Assembly (NCBI GenBank): GCA_947247005.1
Contig: OX365953.1
Span: 26,100,784-26,164,783 of the forward strand
Direction: 5' to 3'
Origin: Spisula solida
Taxonomy: Eukaryota; Mollusca; Bivalvia; Venerida; Mactridae
Length of the DNA stretch: 64,000 bases
This document shows positions 1-11,200 of this stretch, one piece after another; the stretch's first letter is position 1, and every line of letters starts with the position of its first letter. A program made the position numbers and the translations under genes. The notes beneath the pieces were generated by a model that saw nothing but the letters and a program-made list of their open reading frames with translations, was not told the DNA's origin and ran no database searches.

Positions 1-194
1 TAATTGTAAACAACCGCTCGTGTCACATTCCACTGTTGTTCCGTTATAATTATAGAAACATTTGTGTCAATGTTAACTTGTATACGAGCTGAAGATATTT
101 AAATGGTGATGTAAAATATCTAGGTAACTGGTACATAGCTCATGATTTGTTTAATTAATAAAGTATTGATCAGCCTTAATTTTTATAAAAAAAA

Positions 195-440
195 CTAATT
201 TTCAATTATATACAGCAGCTGATTCACCTAAGCCGTTTCCTGGCCTGCATCCTAACAAGTACTAACTATCCTTCCACAAGGGACCTGCAACTTCTCCACA
301 TGTAGAGGAAAATCAACATTATTTTTAATTGCGGTTTAACAAGGTTTCTCAACAATTTTCAGTAATAAATAGTGGTCAATTCACCATTGATGTAAAATCT
401 TCATGGAAGGGTATGACCAGTCCTGCTGTAATGGTAAAGT
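195..440 (-). repeat. SINE-like dispersed repeat, copy 1
   Basis: Read on the minus strand this stretch carries CTACATGTGGAGAA, then GTTAGGATGCAGGCCAGGAAA. It matches the + strand at 1075-1330 (TTACATGTGGAGAA and GTTAGGATGCAGTCCAGGAAA), so the two copies are inverted relative to each other on either side of a PXMP2 exon. Confidence 0.6.
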
Positions 441-507
441 AGCTTTAATCATTGAGCATTATGTATAGAATTGTTAAAATAACTTGTATATGTACCAATA
501 TTTTCAG

Positions 508-3500
508 GTTTTGTGTCAGCGCACCAGTCATTCATCATTTCTACTTATTTCTTGAAAAGATTTCACCGAAGAAAGATAAACCGAGTAAACTAGATAATAT
601 AAAGAGATTGTTGATAGATAGATTCTTGTTCACACCACCATTTATTGTACTCTTCCTATATGTGGTCACAATCTTAGAGGTAAGAAAGCTTTTAGACAAT
701 TATAATCACATGACGTCACTTTATCTCCTAAATGACGTCATTATATCCCGTAAATCCTAACATAAAGATGTGTATTTATGTTTTGGTAGTGTCATGTGAT
801 GAATATGATCTTACACTTGTTGTCAATTGATTCTAACTTATATATCACTACACTCCTCCTTTTGTACATATTATATTAAGAGGCTCGCTTAATAAAATTC
901 CGAGACGAGTTTAATATATGTATCAGTTTATTTTAATTGGCTACTAGTGAGAGATGCAAGATATATATCAGTTTCCTTGTTTTCGCAAACTTGCATTTTT
1001 AACATTTAAATTTTAAATATGTGTTTGAATGGTATGACATGATTTGACAGTGGCCTAACCAGTTTCAAAAATTCAATGCAGCTGTGGTCAGTACTCGGGT
1101 ATTGTAACCAGCCAATACAGATTTGATTCCCAGTTGCAGCAATGCATTCCCTTTCCATGAAAATATGACAACAATGTTGATTTTCCTTTACATGTGGAGA
1201 ATTTGCTAGTTACTGGTAGAAGAGTGCTATCTGCTGTAAAATCATTTATATTTGTGGGAGATTAAAGGATTTTACAGTAATACTGGTTAGGATGCAGTCC
1301 AGGAAAACTGGTTGGGTGCATTTGCTGTTCTAGTAACTGAGTTGAGAAACAGCTTTAAACTCAAAATGAAAAAGCAACAGACTTTGCTGATATAAAGGAT
1401 ATTGACTGTTGGGTGTAGTCATTATGTATCCCACTTATAGTGGACAGAGACGTGTAGATTTTGTGCTGGAAGTCTGGATGGATGTCAGTTTGTGTGCGCT
1501 TGTTCTCCTTTACCATTGGTCGGATGTCAACTCAGCATGAATAATCAGCGCCAAGCCTAGTTGTGCATACTGTCTGGAAGTTTGGGGGGGGGGGCTGATT
1601 TTTGCCTGAGTTATGGCCCTTGTAGTTGTTAATGTAATTCCATGAAGTATGTGTTGTCTGGAGTTACCAGACTTGGTGTTATATGTCTGTTGTTTATACC
1701 AGGGCCAAGGTTCAGCGGTTGCTATTGAGAAAATCAGAACCCAGTTCTGGATGATACTGAAAATGAACTGGAAAGTATGGACCATCTTCACATATATCAA
1801 TGTCAACTATATTCCTGTCAGAGTAAGTGCACTTTTCTATAGTGTTTTCAACCTGTTTTGACCGCATGAAATTTTAATTGAGCCTACTCAGTCCTAATGG
1901 AAACTTTTTCGAGGTAGCACATTTAGAACTTTTCCTGTGTAGGCCCTTTCCTAGGGGCAGAAGGCACTTGGGTACCCCAATGGGCTTCCCCTGACACCTT
2001 AAATCCTAGCATGGTGTCTTTAAATTACTATGAGTGTTAATTTTTGACCAGTATAGTGTTATTTGAGAGATTAAGGCTTGTATTAAGTAAAAAGAGCTTA
2101 AATCACATTTTCGGGATTCTGTCGATCACCTGAATCATATTAAACCTATAATTGCCTCTGCGCTTTAAATAAATTCTGGGCAAGGGCCTGCTGTTGTCCT
2201 CTGTCACATTCATTATTTTCATTCACTGACTCAAAAATGATAGCTTCTTCTCAATCTCAGCATTATTATCTCCCTTATTTTAATCTGGGTGATTAATTTG
2301 ATTGGGATTTTTATGCCCCCGTATCGATAGATCGGGAGGCATATAGTGATTCACCTGTCCGTTCGTCCGTCCGTCCGTCCGTTCGTCCGTCCGTCCTGGT
2401 TAACCCAAATTGACCGTTTCTTCTAGCATTAATATGGCTTGCTACAAAGCTTTTATACTTGCATGGATGTTGTATATGAACACTCTCCACACACCTGTAT
2501 CACCTAACCCCATTTTGACCTTCACCTTGACCTAATTTTGGACTTATTTATAGACAAGGCTTCCACAGGGGGCATAAGCGTTTATTGAACGCAGTCTTGT
2601 TTTTTCTGTGACGGGGGTGATTTTGAAACAATTGTGAATGTCATTATTTGGAGTTTTGCACCTTTAAACCAATTCATGTAAATTCAAGGTGTAGAAGCCT
2701 TCCTTTTACCCCCTCAAACTGTAATCTTTACACTCATGTTTACACATGTTAAACCGCAGTGTTAAACTTGATCAGTTAATACATAGGATGGTGTAGTTTA
2801 CCCCTATAAGATGAGGTTTATCCTAATTTATAAACTCATTCATTGAGTTCATTTGTTGACATTTGTTAATATTGCAATGAGGTCTGGCTCCAGTGGTCTA
2901 GTGTTATGAGAACATGCTTAGTGAATTGTATTGGCCTGTTTTAAGATAAACAGCCTGACATGAATAATGACCCATGGGCTAAAACCCTTGTGATCACTAT
3001 TAATTGTTTTGGGCCAATTATCACATTCTGACCGGAACCCGACTGTGTTGTCAGGGGCGGATCCAGGATTTGGCGTTAGGGGGGGCGTACATTCATGTAT
3101 TGATACCCCCCCCCCAAGAAAATGCGCGAGCGAAGCGAGCAAGAAAAAACTGTATCTCTGAGAAGCATTCCACACAATTTTGTTCTTTATCTTAAAATAT
3201 TCATTGATGAAGTTAATGTGAGAGCAAGGCGAGCAAGAATATATGTATTAATTATTTGAGCAGCATATCCCTCATACTCATTCCCTTCTTGACAAAATTA
3301 ACTGATAGTGGTTGTGCGAGCGCAGCGAGCAAGAAAAAATGCAATTATCTATTTCAGCAGCTAACACCACATCCTTATTACTTGGTTATATTCACTGATG
3401 TAGTAATTGTAAGAATTAGAAAAAAAAATCAGTGTTTATCTGAGCAGCATACCCAACCAACTCATTGGTAAATCAAAACTTGGCGGCTTTCATTGAATTT

Positions 3501-4257
3501 ACGTAGTTCTACAGCGAGCGAAGCGAGCAAGAAAATTCGTTGTTTATATGAGCAGCATAGCCAGGACTAACGATTATCGACTGCAGCTGACGAATTCCGT
3601 GGTTATATTTAAAAAGTCACGAGGCAGAAAGCCACTGGTCTCCCTAGTCGCTGGATCCCAAGTATTTCACATTTCCTCTTAAACAAAACTGAAGCCCTGG
3701 AGTTCGCAGAGTATGCTGCTCAGATAGACATTGCATTTTTTCTTCGTGACAAATTTACAGAAGCTGTATATATATATATCAGTGAATATTATCCATTTTG
3801 AGATATCTTGTTGTTAATGAAAATGACAGGTTTATAAGAAAATCAAGCCAACTGTATTACTGACTTGTCGGACATTTTTAATGTGCAAGAATCTCGGCAA
3901 TTCTGTAGCTGATGTTTGGCATTATGCTACCAATCAGTCCCATATTTTGTTTTTTGCATAGAGCATTAAGTTCACTTAAAAATCCATTAATTTATAAATT
4001 ATTATTGTGTATAAAAAATTGCATATCAATATTGTTCTTACATCCAATCTATGATTAAATTACCTAGGCTCCGGCGATTTTAGGGGGGGCGTACGCCGGG
4101 TCCGCCCCCCCTTGGATCCGCCTATGGTTGTGTACTAACCTCTAATAATTTCATATATGTTTTGTTGTTTTTTCAGTACCGTGTGTTATTTGGTAATACC
4201 ATAGGATTGTTCTGGTCAATTTATGTGGCTATCCAAAGACGCAAGATGATCAAATAA
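508..4257 (+). CDS. PXMP2: PXMP2-like peroxisomal membrane protein (Mpv17/PMP22 family), last three exons
   Basis: Three exons join in frame: 508-679, 1703-1822 and 4177-4257 (stop TAA at 4255-4257). Each is bounded by AG and GT. The first starts with one base of a split codon, so upstream exons lie before the window. The encoded ~123 residues align by eye along the C-terminal two thirds of vertebrate PXMP2 (195 aa): the segment with HHFYLFLEK, then IKRLLIDRFLFTPPF, then the family hallmark MNWKVWTIFTYINVNYIPVR, then YRVLFGNTIGLFWSIYV. The Mpv17/PMP22 family consists of four-helix membrane proteins; PXMP2 is known as a peroxisomal pore for small solutes. The short basic tail (RRKMIK) ends the protein. 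The introns hold SINEs and a 1-kb TIR element. Another Mpv17 paralog is possible, but the last exon fits PXMP2 best. Confidence 0.87.
1075..1330 (+). repeat. SINE-like dispersed repeat, copy 2 (tRNA-like head)
   Basis: This is the second copy of the family at 195-440, in opposite orientation. Its 5' part (1080-1150) has a weak pol III B-box-like run, TTTGATTCCC, after an A-box-like TGGTCAGTACTCGGG, which suggests a tRNA-derived SINE. Confidence 0.5.
2313..2600 (+). repeat. Dispersed repeat with (TCCG)n tract
   Basis: The segment opens with ATGCCCCCGTATCGATAGAT, continues into a TCCG/TTCG simple tract (about 2357-2396), and ends near GGGGGCATAAGCG. The ends ATGCCCCC and GGGGGCAT are complementary. 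This type of sequence is familiar from bivalve genomes; the class is unknown to me. It lies in the last intron of the PXMP2-like gene. Confidence 0.5.
3054..4123. mobile_element. Non-autonomous TIR element with internal ~96-bp tandem repeats
   Basis: The left end reads GGGGCGGATCCAGGATTT; the right end is CTTGGATCCGCCT, whose complement AGGCGGATCCAAG matches it. Both ends also carry TTAGGGGGGGCGTAC in direct orientation (about 3078 and 4079). Inside, the motif GCGAGCGAAGCGAGCAAG or a variant recurs at about 3127, 3222, 3317 and 3513, a spacing near 95-98 bp with one decayed unit, each followed by GAGCAGCATA. I see no transposase. It sits in the last PXMP2 intron. Confidence 0.55.
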
Positions 4258-5385
4258 AACGGACAGTCCACAATGTGTAAATACTTGCTCAACACCATGG
4301 GAACAGATGGAAATGAAATCCTTAGTTTTGTGAATATATATAATTTGACAAAAGGATTCGTTAGAATTTGTCTTCGTGAAACTTTGATCAAAAGATATGC
4401 TAGAATTTGTCTTTGTGAATATAAACTGTGACAAAAGGATGCGCTAGAATTTCTATTCGTGAATATAAACTTGGATATAAGGAACTTGTGCTTTTAAAAT
4501 TTTTGTTGAAGTTTGCAGCTGAGCTTGGTTGAGGTCAACTAGAACTTATCAGATTTATATTATAAACATTTAATACTGACTCTTGTACATAGGTTGTTGC
4601 TGTAGACAGGTTTAAGTAATCATTGGAAATGGACACTATCAGGAGGTGGTTGTAATAAAGAGGGTTGCTTTAAAGATTTTGATAGACAAATATAGTACCG
4701 GTATATAATATGGAGATATGTTAATTTTATATTTCATTTACTATGTATTTACTAGTATTTTATAATATACCAAATTCCTGGGTGTTTTTATTACCTATGT
4801 AGCTTTGCTAGGTTGGTAAATTTTTGGTTGCTTATACTGTATTTGAAAGTTTTATGTAAATATACTTTGTATGTTCAGTATTGATTTGAATTGACCGTTT
4901 TTGGATAGACTTGCACATTTAAGTGACAAATCACTATTGACATTGTATACACTCATTGGGATATATGAATGCGTTCGTGATGTATGAATGCTAAGTGATG
5001 AATGAATGCCTAGTGGTATATGTGGTGTATGAATGCTAAGTGATGTATGAATGCTAAGTTATGAATGAATGCCTAGTTGTATATGTGGTGTATGAATGTA
5101 CTGTGATGAATGAATGCACATTGGTGTATGAATGCACTATGATGATTTGTATTAACACTATGTAGGATATGTTGGCTTGTATTGTGAGAAATTATTAACC
5201 TGGTACTCATGAAAATTCTGTGCATTTTTTTCGTCATACTAACGAAAACTATACAATGAGTACCAAGTAATAACGATCAGACTGTACACATTTATTATAG
5301 TTGTGATTTACTGTTGATTATATTTGTTAATTATAATTGTTGAGAAATCATTTTATAACATCAAATAAATATATATAATTATATA
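4258..5385 (+). other. Probable 3' UTR of the PXMP2-like gene
   Basis: There is no further coding signal after the stop. Polyadenylation signals AATAAA occur at 4654-4659 and, followed by AT-rich sequence, at 5364-5369. The second gives a 3' UTR of about 1.1 kb. The region contains the GAATGC minisatellite at 4965-5150. The true end needs transcript data. Confidence 0.5.
4965..5150 (+). repeat. Minisatellite (TGTATGAATGC units) in the PXMP2 3' UTR
   Basis: The words GTGTATGAATGC, GATGAATGAATGCC and AATGCTAAGTGATG recur at irregular 10-25 base spacing. This is a degenerate tandem array, not coding. Confidence 0.6.
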
Positions 5386-5710
5386 AACAGATTAACCAAT
5401 CTTTTTTGGTATCAATATGACCCATACTCTGCATACCCGAGAACTTTAATGTTTATATAAAAGCAAGTTCATGATTACATGTACCTAGGTTAATAAATTT
5501 CCCAAGTCAAGAAACAAAAAAGGTCCTGATGTTATATGCTAAAATCAACCACAGTATGGAGATAGGCACAATTTTTTACCAGGGTTACCCTGTTCTTAGC
5601 AGAGCATATACCAGTTTTCAACGCTCGTCATTTCTTCGTAGATACAATCGTTAATATTGAAAGCCAAAAGGAACTATCAGCGTATTGAATAAGAAGGCTG
5701 ATAGCTGCTT

Positions 5711-5850
5711 TTGGCTATCAATGGACAGAATTCTAAAAATAGCAGAAAGTGGTCATATGCGGATCACATCGGCCTTAATCACATTGCTATAGTTCATTTG
5801 CAGAAGGAAGAAATATCCGAAATTTATGGTGAACGCAAGACGATTGTCAC
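5711..5850 (+). repeat. Dispersed repeat shared with 30210-30360
   Basis: The run AATTCTAAAAATAGCAGAAA, followed by GGATCACATC and ATAGTTCATTT, recurs on the + strand at 30238-30315 with about 75-80 percent identity by eye. The open frame through this copy (5711-5962) is explained by the repeat and does not resemble a known protein. Confidence 0.55.
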
Positions 5851-6194
5851 AAAAGACAATGCAAGTATACAATGTCTACATGAATTAACTACTGGTGCCT
5901 TATCACCCATCAAAAGAAACACATTTTGTGTAACTTTGATCAACACCTATCAAATACACTAAGCAGAACGGTTAAATAGACTGCATATTAACGACATTTT
6001 ATCACATGTTTGACGTCGCGGTAACGTAATAAAGCCATTATTTATTATTATAATACACTAGTGTAATAAAAGCTTTGACGCGACGTCATTCAAAGTATAG
6101 CGACGTCGACAAAGTTGCACATTTATTATAGCGAAAATAAGTAGCTATTTTATGTTTCAGCCGGAAAAAGGCTAACATGTGATAAAAAGAACAT

Positions 6195-6335
6195 TACATT
6201 TGTGACTTTCCACATTAAATTTATTAAACTCGAATAAAATCGAGGCAGAGCCTCGCATTTTATTATTTTATTCAACTCGTTTAATAAATTCAATATGAAA
6301 AGACACTCGGGTAATATCCTCTATATATATAGCTA
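6195..6335. mobile_element. Palindromic MITE
   Basis: This is a near-perfect inverted repeat centred on GAGGCAGAGCCTC (about 6242-6254). The arms read TTTATTAAACTCGAATAAAA and, on the right, TTTTATTCAACTCGTTTAAT. The 3' flank ATATCCTCTATATATA is identical to the flank of another palindromic element at 37855-38022. Confidence 0.6.
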
Positions 6336-6639
6336 TCCAGCTTTCTTATGCACAATTTCGACCCTGCAGTCTATATCTTAAAAAATTTCATGATAAATGG
6401 ATATGCCCTGGATATAATTTTTGGAACAGCTAAAACTTGTTAAACAAACTTGAAATTTTTTCAAAAAAATATCGATGTAGCTTTGTGAATATGGACCTGG
6501 ACCTTGTATAGTACAGATTATTTACGGATTCTGAAACACAGATATACAGTAACACATGGTCAGAAAACATTTTTTATATTCTCAATATATATGTATGAAT
6601 GGCATAATTAAAAGTATCAATGGAGAACACTAAATACTG

Positions 6640-7165
6640 TCCATGGGAAATTGCCTCCCCTTTTACCTTCTATGAGTTTTCTCCCTTTATCTAATTAATT
6701 TTTTTAAAACTCTGTGCAGTTGTTGCCACCCCTTACATTTACATTACTGTAAGGAAAGGGAAGTAATCGCTGTGAGGAGTCAGCAACATGAAACTGCTGA
6801 TGAGTTTTCTCCCTTTGTCTACATCATTAGCGATACACAAACACCTTGCAGTAGTTACCTCCCCTTACATTAATGTAAAAAGGGAAATAATCACTGTGAG
6901 GAGTCAGCAACATGAAGCTGGTGATGAGTTTTCTCCCTTTGTCTATTTCATTAGCAGTACACAAAATACCTTGCGGTAGTTACCTCCCCTTACATTTACA
7001 TTACTGTAAGGAAAGGGAAGTAATCGCTGTGCGGAGTTAGCAACATGAAGCTGCTGATGAGTTTTCTCCCTTCATCTACATCATTAGCAATACAAACTCC
7101 TTGTAGCAGTTACCTCCCCTTACAGGTACATTACTGTAAGAAAAGGGGAGAGATCGCTGTAATTA
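6640..7165 (+). repeat. Tandem array, four copies of a ~128-bp unit
   Basis: The anchor ATGAGTTTTCTCCCTT occurs at about 6672, 6800, 6924 and 7057. Each unit also has TTACCTCCCCTTACATT, a short internal inverted repeat around CTTACA/TGTAAG, and AGTCAGCAACATGAAGCTG. The copies are diverged and carry small indels. Confidence 0.7.
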
Positions 7166-7440
7166 TAAAGCCTTAAGAGGTTTGTTTTTGTATTGCAATT
7201 TATCTTGATGGTGTTATAATATGCCCAGGAACATGAACCGTTGTTTACAAACATGAACCGTTGCAAAATTGGGTTTGCAAAGTGCTATTGTAAACAGACA
7301 TGGTCAGTTTTATACTAAAACATCATTGTTAAATCATGCACTCCTGATTAATCCACCTTTGTGGAACATACCAAATTTTCCCGCCTTTCTCGTTTTTGGA
7401 AATACTTAGATGATAATATGTGTTGTCCATTTGTTCAGGT

Positions 7441-7560
7441 CTGTCACTTGTATACATACAAGGTTATATCAAAACAAAGCTTTTTATTGTTTAAAACATT
7501 CTAATTGGATAAAACAGCAGTGATAATCAATACCTTATGCACCAAGCTGTATTCTCATAT
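7441..7560 (-). repeat. Dispersed GTGCATAAGGTATTG element, copy at 7.4 kb
   Basis: On the minus strand it reads AGCTTGGTGCATAAGGTATTG, then ACAATAAAAAGC and CAAGTGACAG. It matches 17257-17370 and 63471-63592 on the + strand and 33205-33325 on the - strand. Confidence 0.6.
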
Positions 7561-8121
7561 ATATAATATCTGTTAAATTTATGAATTAATAGGAGAAATC
7601 GGAATGTTTATAAACACAATGTTATGTCAAAAAATGACTGGCCTGAATAAAGATCAATAAACGAGTTATAACAAAGGGAGGTGACTCACAACAAGGAAAT
7701 ATGAGGGCAATGCTGTCATAATATCTCTCAGACGAATGCCATTGCTCAAGTTTCCTAAAGATTAACCACAATGTGTTTTTCTTTGATTTGACCTTGACAT
7801 AGCTTATGACCCCTACATGACCCAGTTCCGAATTTTGTCCAGAATTTCATAGAGACAAACACACTGGCAAGTTTTCCATATCGTCCTATCAAACTCGTGA
7901 CCAGTGTAGAGCGTTCACAAGTTTGTTCTTTGATTTAACTATGTGTCCTACTTTTTCACCTTATATGGTGTAGTGAGAACATGTCCAAACTTTCACGAAC
8001 ATTGGAGCAAACATGTAGCCTCTAGAATGTCGACAAGCATTAACCCAGATTCGAACTCGCAGATTGTATTGAGGCAATCTTTGTAATCATACTTCTCGAA
8101 GTTTGGAACATATGCTCGGCA

Positions 8122-8243
8122 TTTATTGTGTTCAAAGACTTAATGTTAACACATGGTCCAAACAAATGGTCCAAACAAATGGTCACTGGACAAAACATCT
8201 ATGGAACAACTTGTGGAGATCACGATTTGATCACATGCTGTGA
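8122..8243 (-). terminator. 3' UTR and poly(A) signal of the SLC28A-like gene
   Basis: The minus strand carries AATAAA at 8127-8122, about 117 bases after the stop codon. This is the nearest canonical polyadenylation signal. Confidence 0.45.
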
Positions 8244-11200
8244 CTAAGTTCCGGTACTGTTGAGCACTGTACTGAGTGTTGTATTTAATGTCATAGCAAC
8301 CGTGGTAGAATTCTCCATCGTTGTATTGAGAGCTGACATCAGTGTTTCTGTAGATGGTGGTGTTTGATACAACAGTCCTGAAATGTTACCATGGTTATAT
8401 CTGTATTACACGCACATATATAACGAGCTTAGAATTAGAAGGTCGTAAGTACAAAATCAATATTTTGAGAAAACAAGAAAAACTGTCTGAAAACAAACTT
8501 TTTAAACTTCAGTTTGGTCAACATGGCTACTTCCGATTTTCATGAAAATAGGCTCATAAGAAGCGCCATGAGATGCTTATTTCAAATACTAGTATGCATG
8601 AGTTATATAAGGTCGTACTTACGACCTTCTAATTTTAAGCCAGCGATATGATGACATTTACAGAATCATGTTAGTCCGTCTCTCCCACCAAACGCCATGC
8701 ACGGTCAGACAATATGCCAATGCAATATGACGGATATTAATGAGATTTTAAAATGTCGACTACGTTTCAACATTAGAGCTCTGAATCAACCGAGTCTTAT
8801 GTTTTAATGATACAAAAAACATCCGGGCAGAACAAAATGTCTGAAAAATCTCTCACCCGTCCTCACCCTCTTCTGTGAACGAGTATAGAAGCGTATCTAG
8901 CGGGGCCCATGTCCTTTCCCATCAACCCTCTCTCACATCCCTTACACTCTCGTCCTCTCTCTTTCCAACTCTCTCTTTCTCTCTCTCACTCCCATAATCA
9001 GAGCGGCGTGCCTTATCAAGTAAATAAACTGCTAAACTCGGCGCAGTATTAAATACTGCTGAGTTTCACTATGACTGCTACGTCCAACCAATAAAAAGGC
9101 GTGCATATTTCTGTAATGTCGTCAGGCGAAACAAGTAATCTATATGCATGTACCTGCAATACATGCTGTCATAAAGCATGCGATGTTTCCATTAACCATA
9201 GAACGTAAAGCTAGTCGAGCAAAGTCTGACCGTCTCTCTGGTGCCGCCGAAGTCAGACATCCAAGATTTATACCCAATGCGGCAATACTTCCAAATCCAC
9301 ATAAAATGTATGTTGCAAGCACAACTGACCGATCCTGAAAAAGCAGTTGCGCAGACTATAAGGGATGTTTTATCAAAGAACATACGAAAATCTTACGGTC
9401 AAATCTAAATTATTCTACAACTGCAAATTAGTGACATAAATGGTTTGTAGGAGTTCATTAACTGAGTCATTATTAGTATTGCAGCTCCATTTACCTCACT
9501 CATAATTGTTAACACATTATAAAGAATTCAAATTTGATCGTAAGTTTACTATTGACGTTAGCGCTTTGATAAAACATAACCACGGCGTATGTACAATCTC
9601 TGCTGCCGAGAAACATGTATGCATGAAACATTTTATTTTAACATGGCTAAAATATGTTTGGAGAAATGCGCGACACAAAATAACAATAACGCATGTACGG
9701 CAATCTGATAACCCGATTTTCTCTTTGGAAAAACTGGTTTCAAATATAAAACACAACTTTATCGACGGTTGTTCCTTTGGAAGGTTTTGAATCTGCCTCA
9801 GGGACAGGAGGTCATGGGTTTCATAACTGGCGTGGTATGTATCAGGCTAATGACGTGCCGGATTAGGTAAGCTTCATAATTATGACTAAAGTATTGTCGA
9901 TACTCGATGGAACTTAATTTATCAATCACCATATGCTCACGTACATATTAAATCGACAGTTGACCTTTGGTATGATTTAATTTTGGTTGTAAAACATTGG
10001 CTTGCACGTGTTTGCATAACCCAATGGATTCTCTTGACTAAACTTCCAACAAAAACTTTCAATAGACAGAAGAAGTTTAGAAGAAGAAGTTTATTTCATA
10101 TCAATAAACAAAACAAATACACATTACGATTAGGTCAGAGATGACCCATGAGCATAACTTGTTATTTTAAACATTCAAATAAACTACCAAAACGGGTGCA
10201 GCAATTTCTGTACTGGCGTCGGGTGAATTAACCCAATTATGGCCAAGTTAAGAATAATTCTCTGAAAAGGTCACTTACAGTTAGTGCTCCTTCTTCAATA
10301 AGTTTGCCCAGATCTATATAGGCGAGGAATTCGTTGATCATAATTTTCTTACCAATGAGGGCACCAACAACTTTCGTGTCCGACCATGGCACTCCCATCA
10401 CTGCCGCCAGCGGCATAAATATGTATGAACATATAAGCTATATACATGAATAAATATTTTGAATACATGTACATAATTATGCATTATGATAATGTATGTG
10501 CAGACATACTAAAACAATATGACTAATAGCTGTATACGTAAACTAGGTCTTACTACTCATAGTATAGAAAAAAGGCAAATCGGTAAAAATGAATTTGAAA
10601 ATTACGCTGACAATTTCGTTTTTTCTTTAGTTTTTTGCCGTTTACAGCCTTTTATAAATCAGCTATATAGACGGAAAGTTAACATAGTTAATAAGTGTTC
10701 ATGTAATTTAAAACGAGTATGTGCACTTCTTCAAGCAACAAAACTTCTCAACCTACATAATGGCACTCCAAGAAAAAAAGGCTGAAATACCCAACCCAAT
10801 CCCCATCATTCTTGCAAAAACATGTTTGAGTTATTACCTGACACTGTTTGAGTAGTTCAGACTGAACATGTGACCATTTTGTTTCAACGAGTTAAGACGA
10901 CAGAAAGGAGGGAATCGTCCTAAAGGAGGAAGAATTTCACCCGGGGAGGACCGTAGCCTATTTCAGGAAACCAGATAACATGGTAATCGAACCAGACCAC
11001 ATATATCTAGAATTACTCGAAAAATACCCGGATAACATTTTTAGTGATGAATGGTTAGTATACCTGAAAGCTAAGTTCCGGAAAGTTCACCTTGGATCCG
11101 AAGTAAGATAAGGCTGTATCTAGGAAGGAAAGAACAGCAACGAATGCTATCAGGTTAACAACAACATACGCTATAAGTTTAATGGCCGTTGTTGCACCCA

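Larger units (their letters stand above)
5386..8121. other. Intergenic region between the PXMP2-like and SLC28A-like genes
   Basis: The two genes converge here. No exon is supported. The stretch contains a dispersed repeat (5711-5850), a palindromic MITE (6195-6335), a 128-bp tandem array (6640-7165) and a dispersed element (7441-7560). The remainder is AT-rich with nothing recognised. Confidence 0.6.

Noticed and set aside
6640..7165. CRISPR array
   Set aside because: Units are 124-133 bp, diverged along their whole length, without constant repeats and unique spacers; the DNA is eukaryotic.
8354..8545. 63-aa + frame
   Set aside because: It lies across the SLC28A last exon (antisense) and a MITE.
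9140..9154. Stop codon TAG at 9142-9140 as the end of the SLC28A protein
   Set aside because: It lies past a good splice donor (GCAG|GTACATG). Splicing to 8377 restores the family sequence after the conserved CFMTACIAG block and gives 610 aa.
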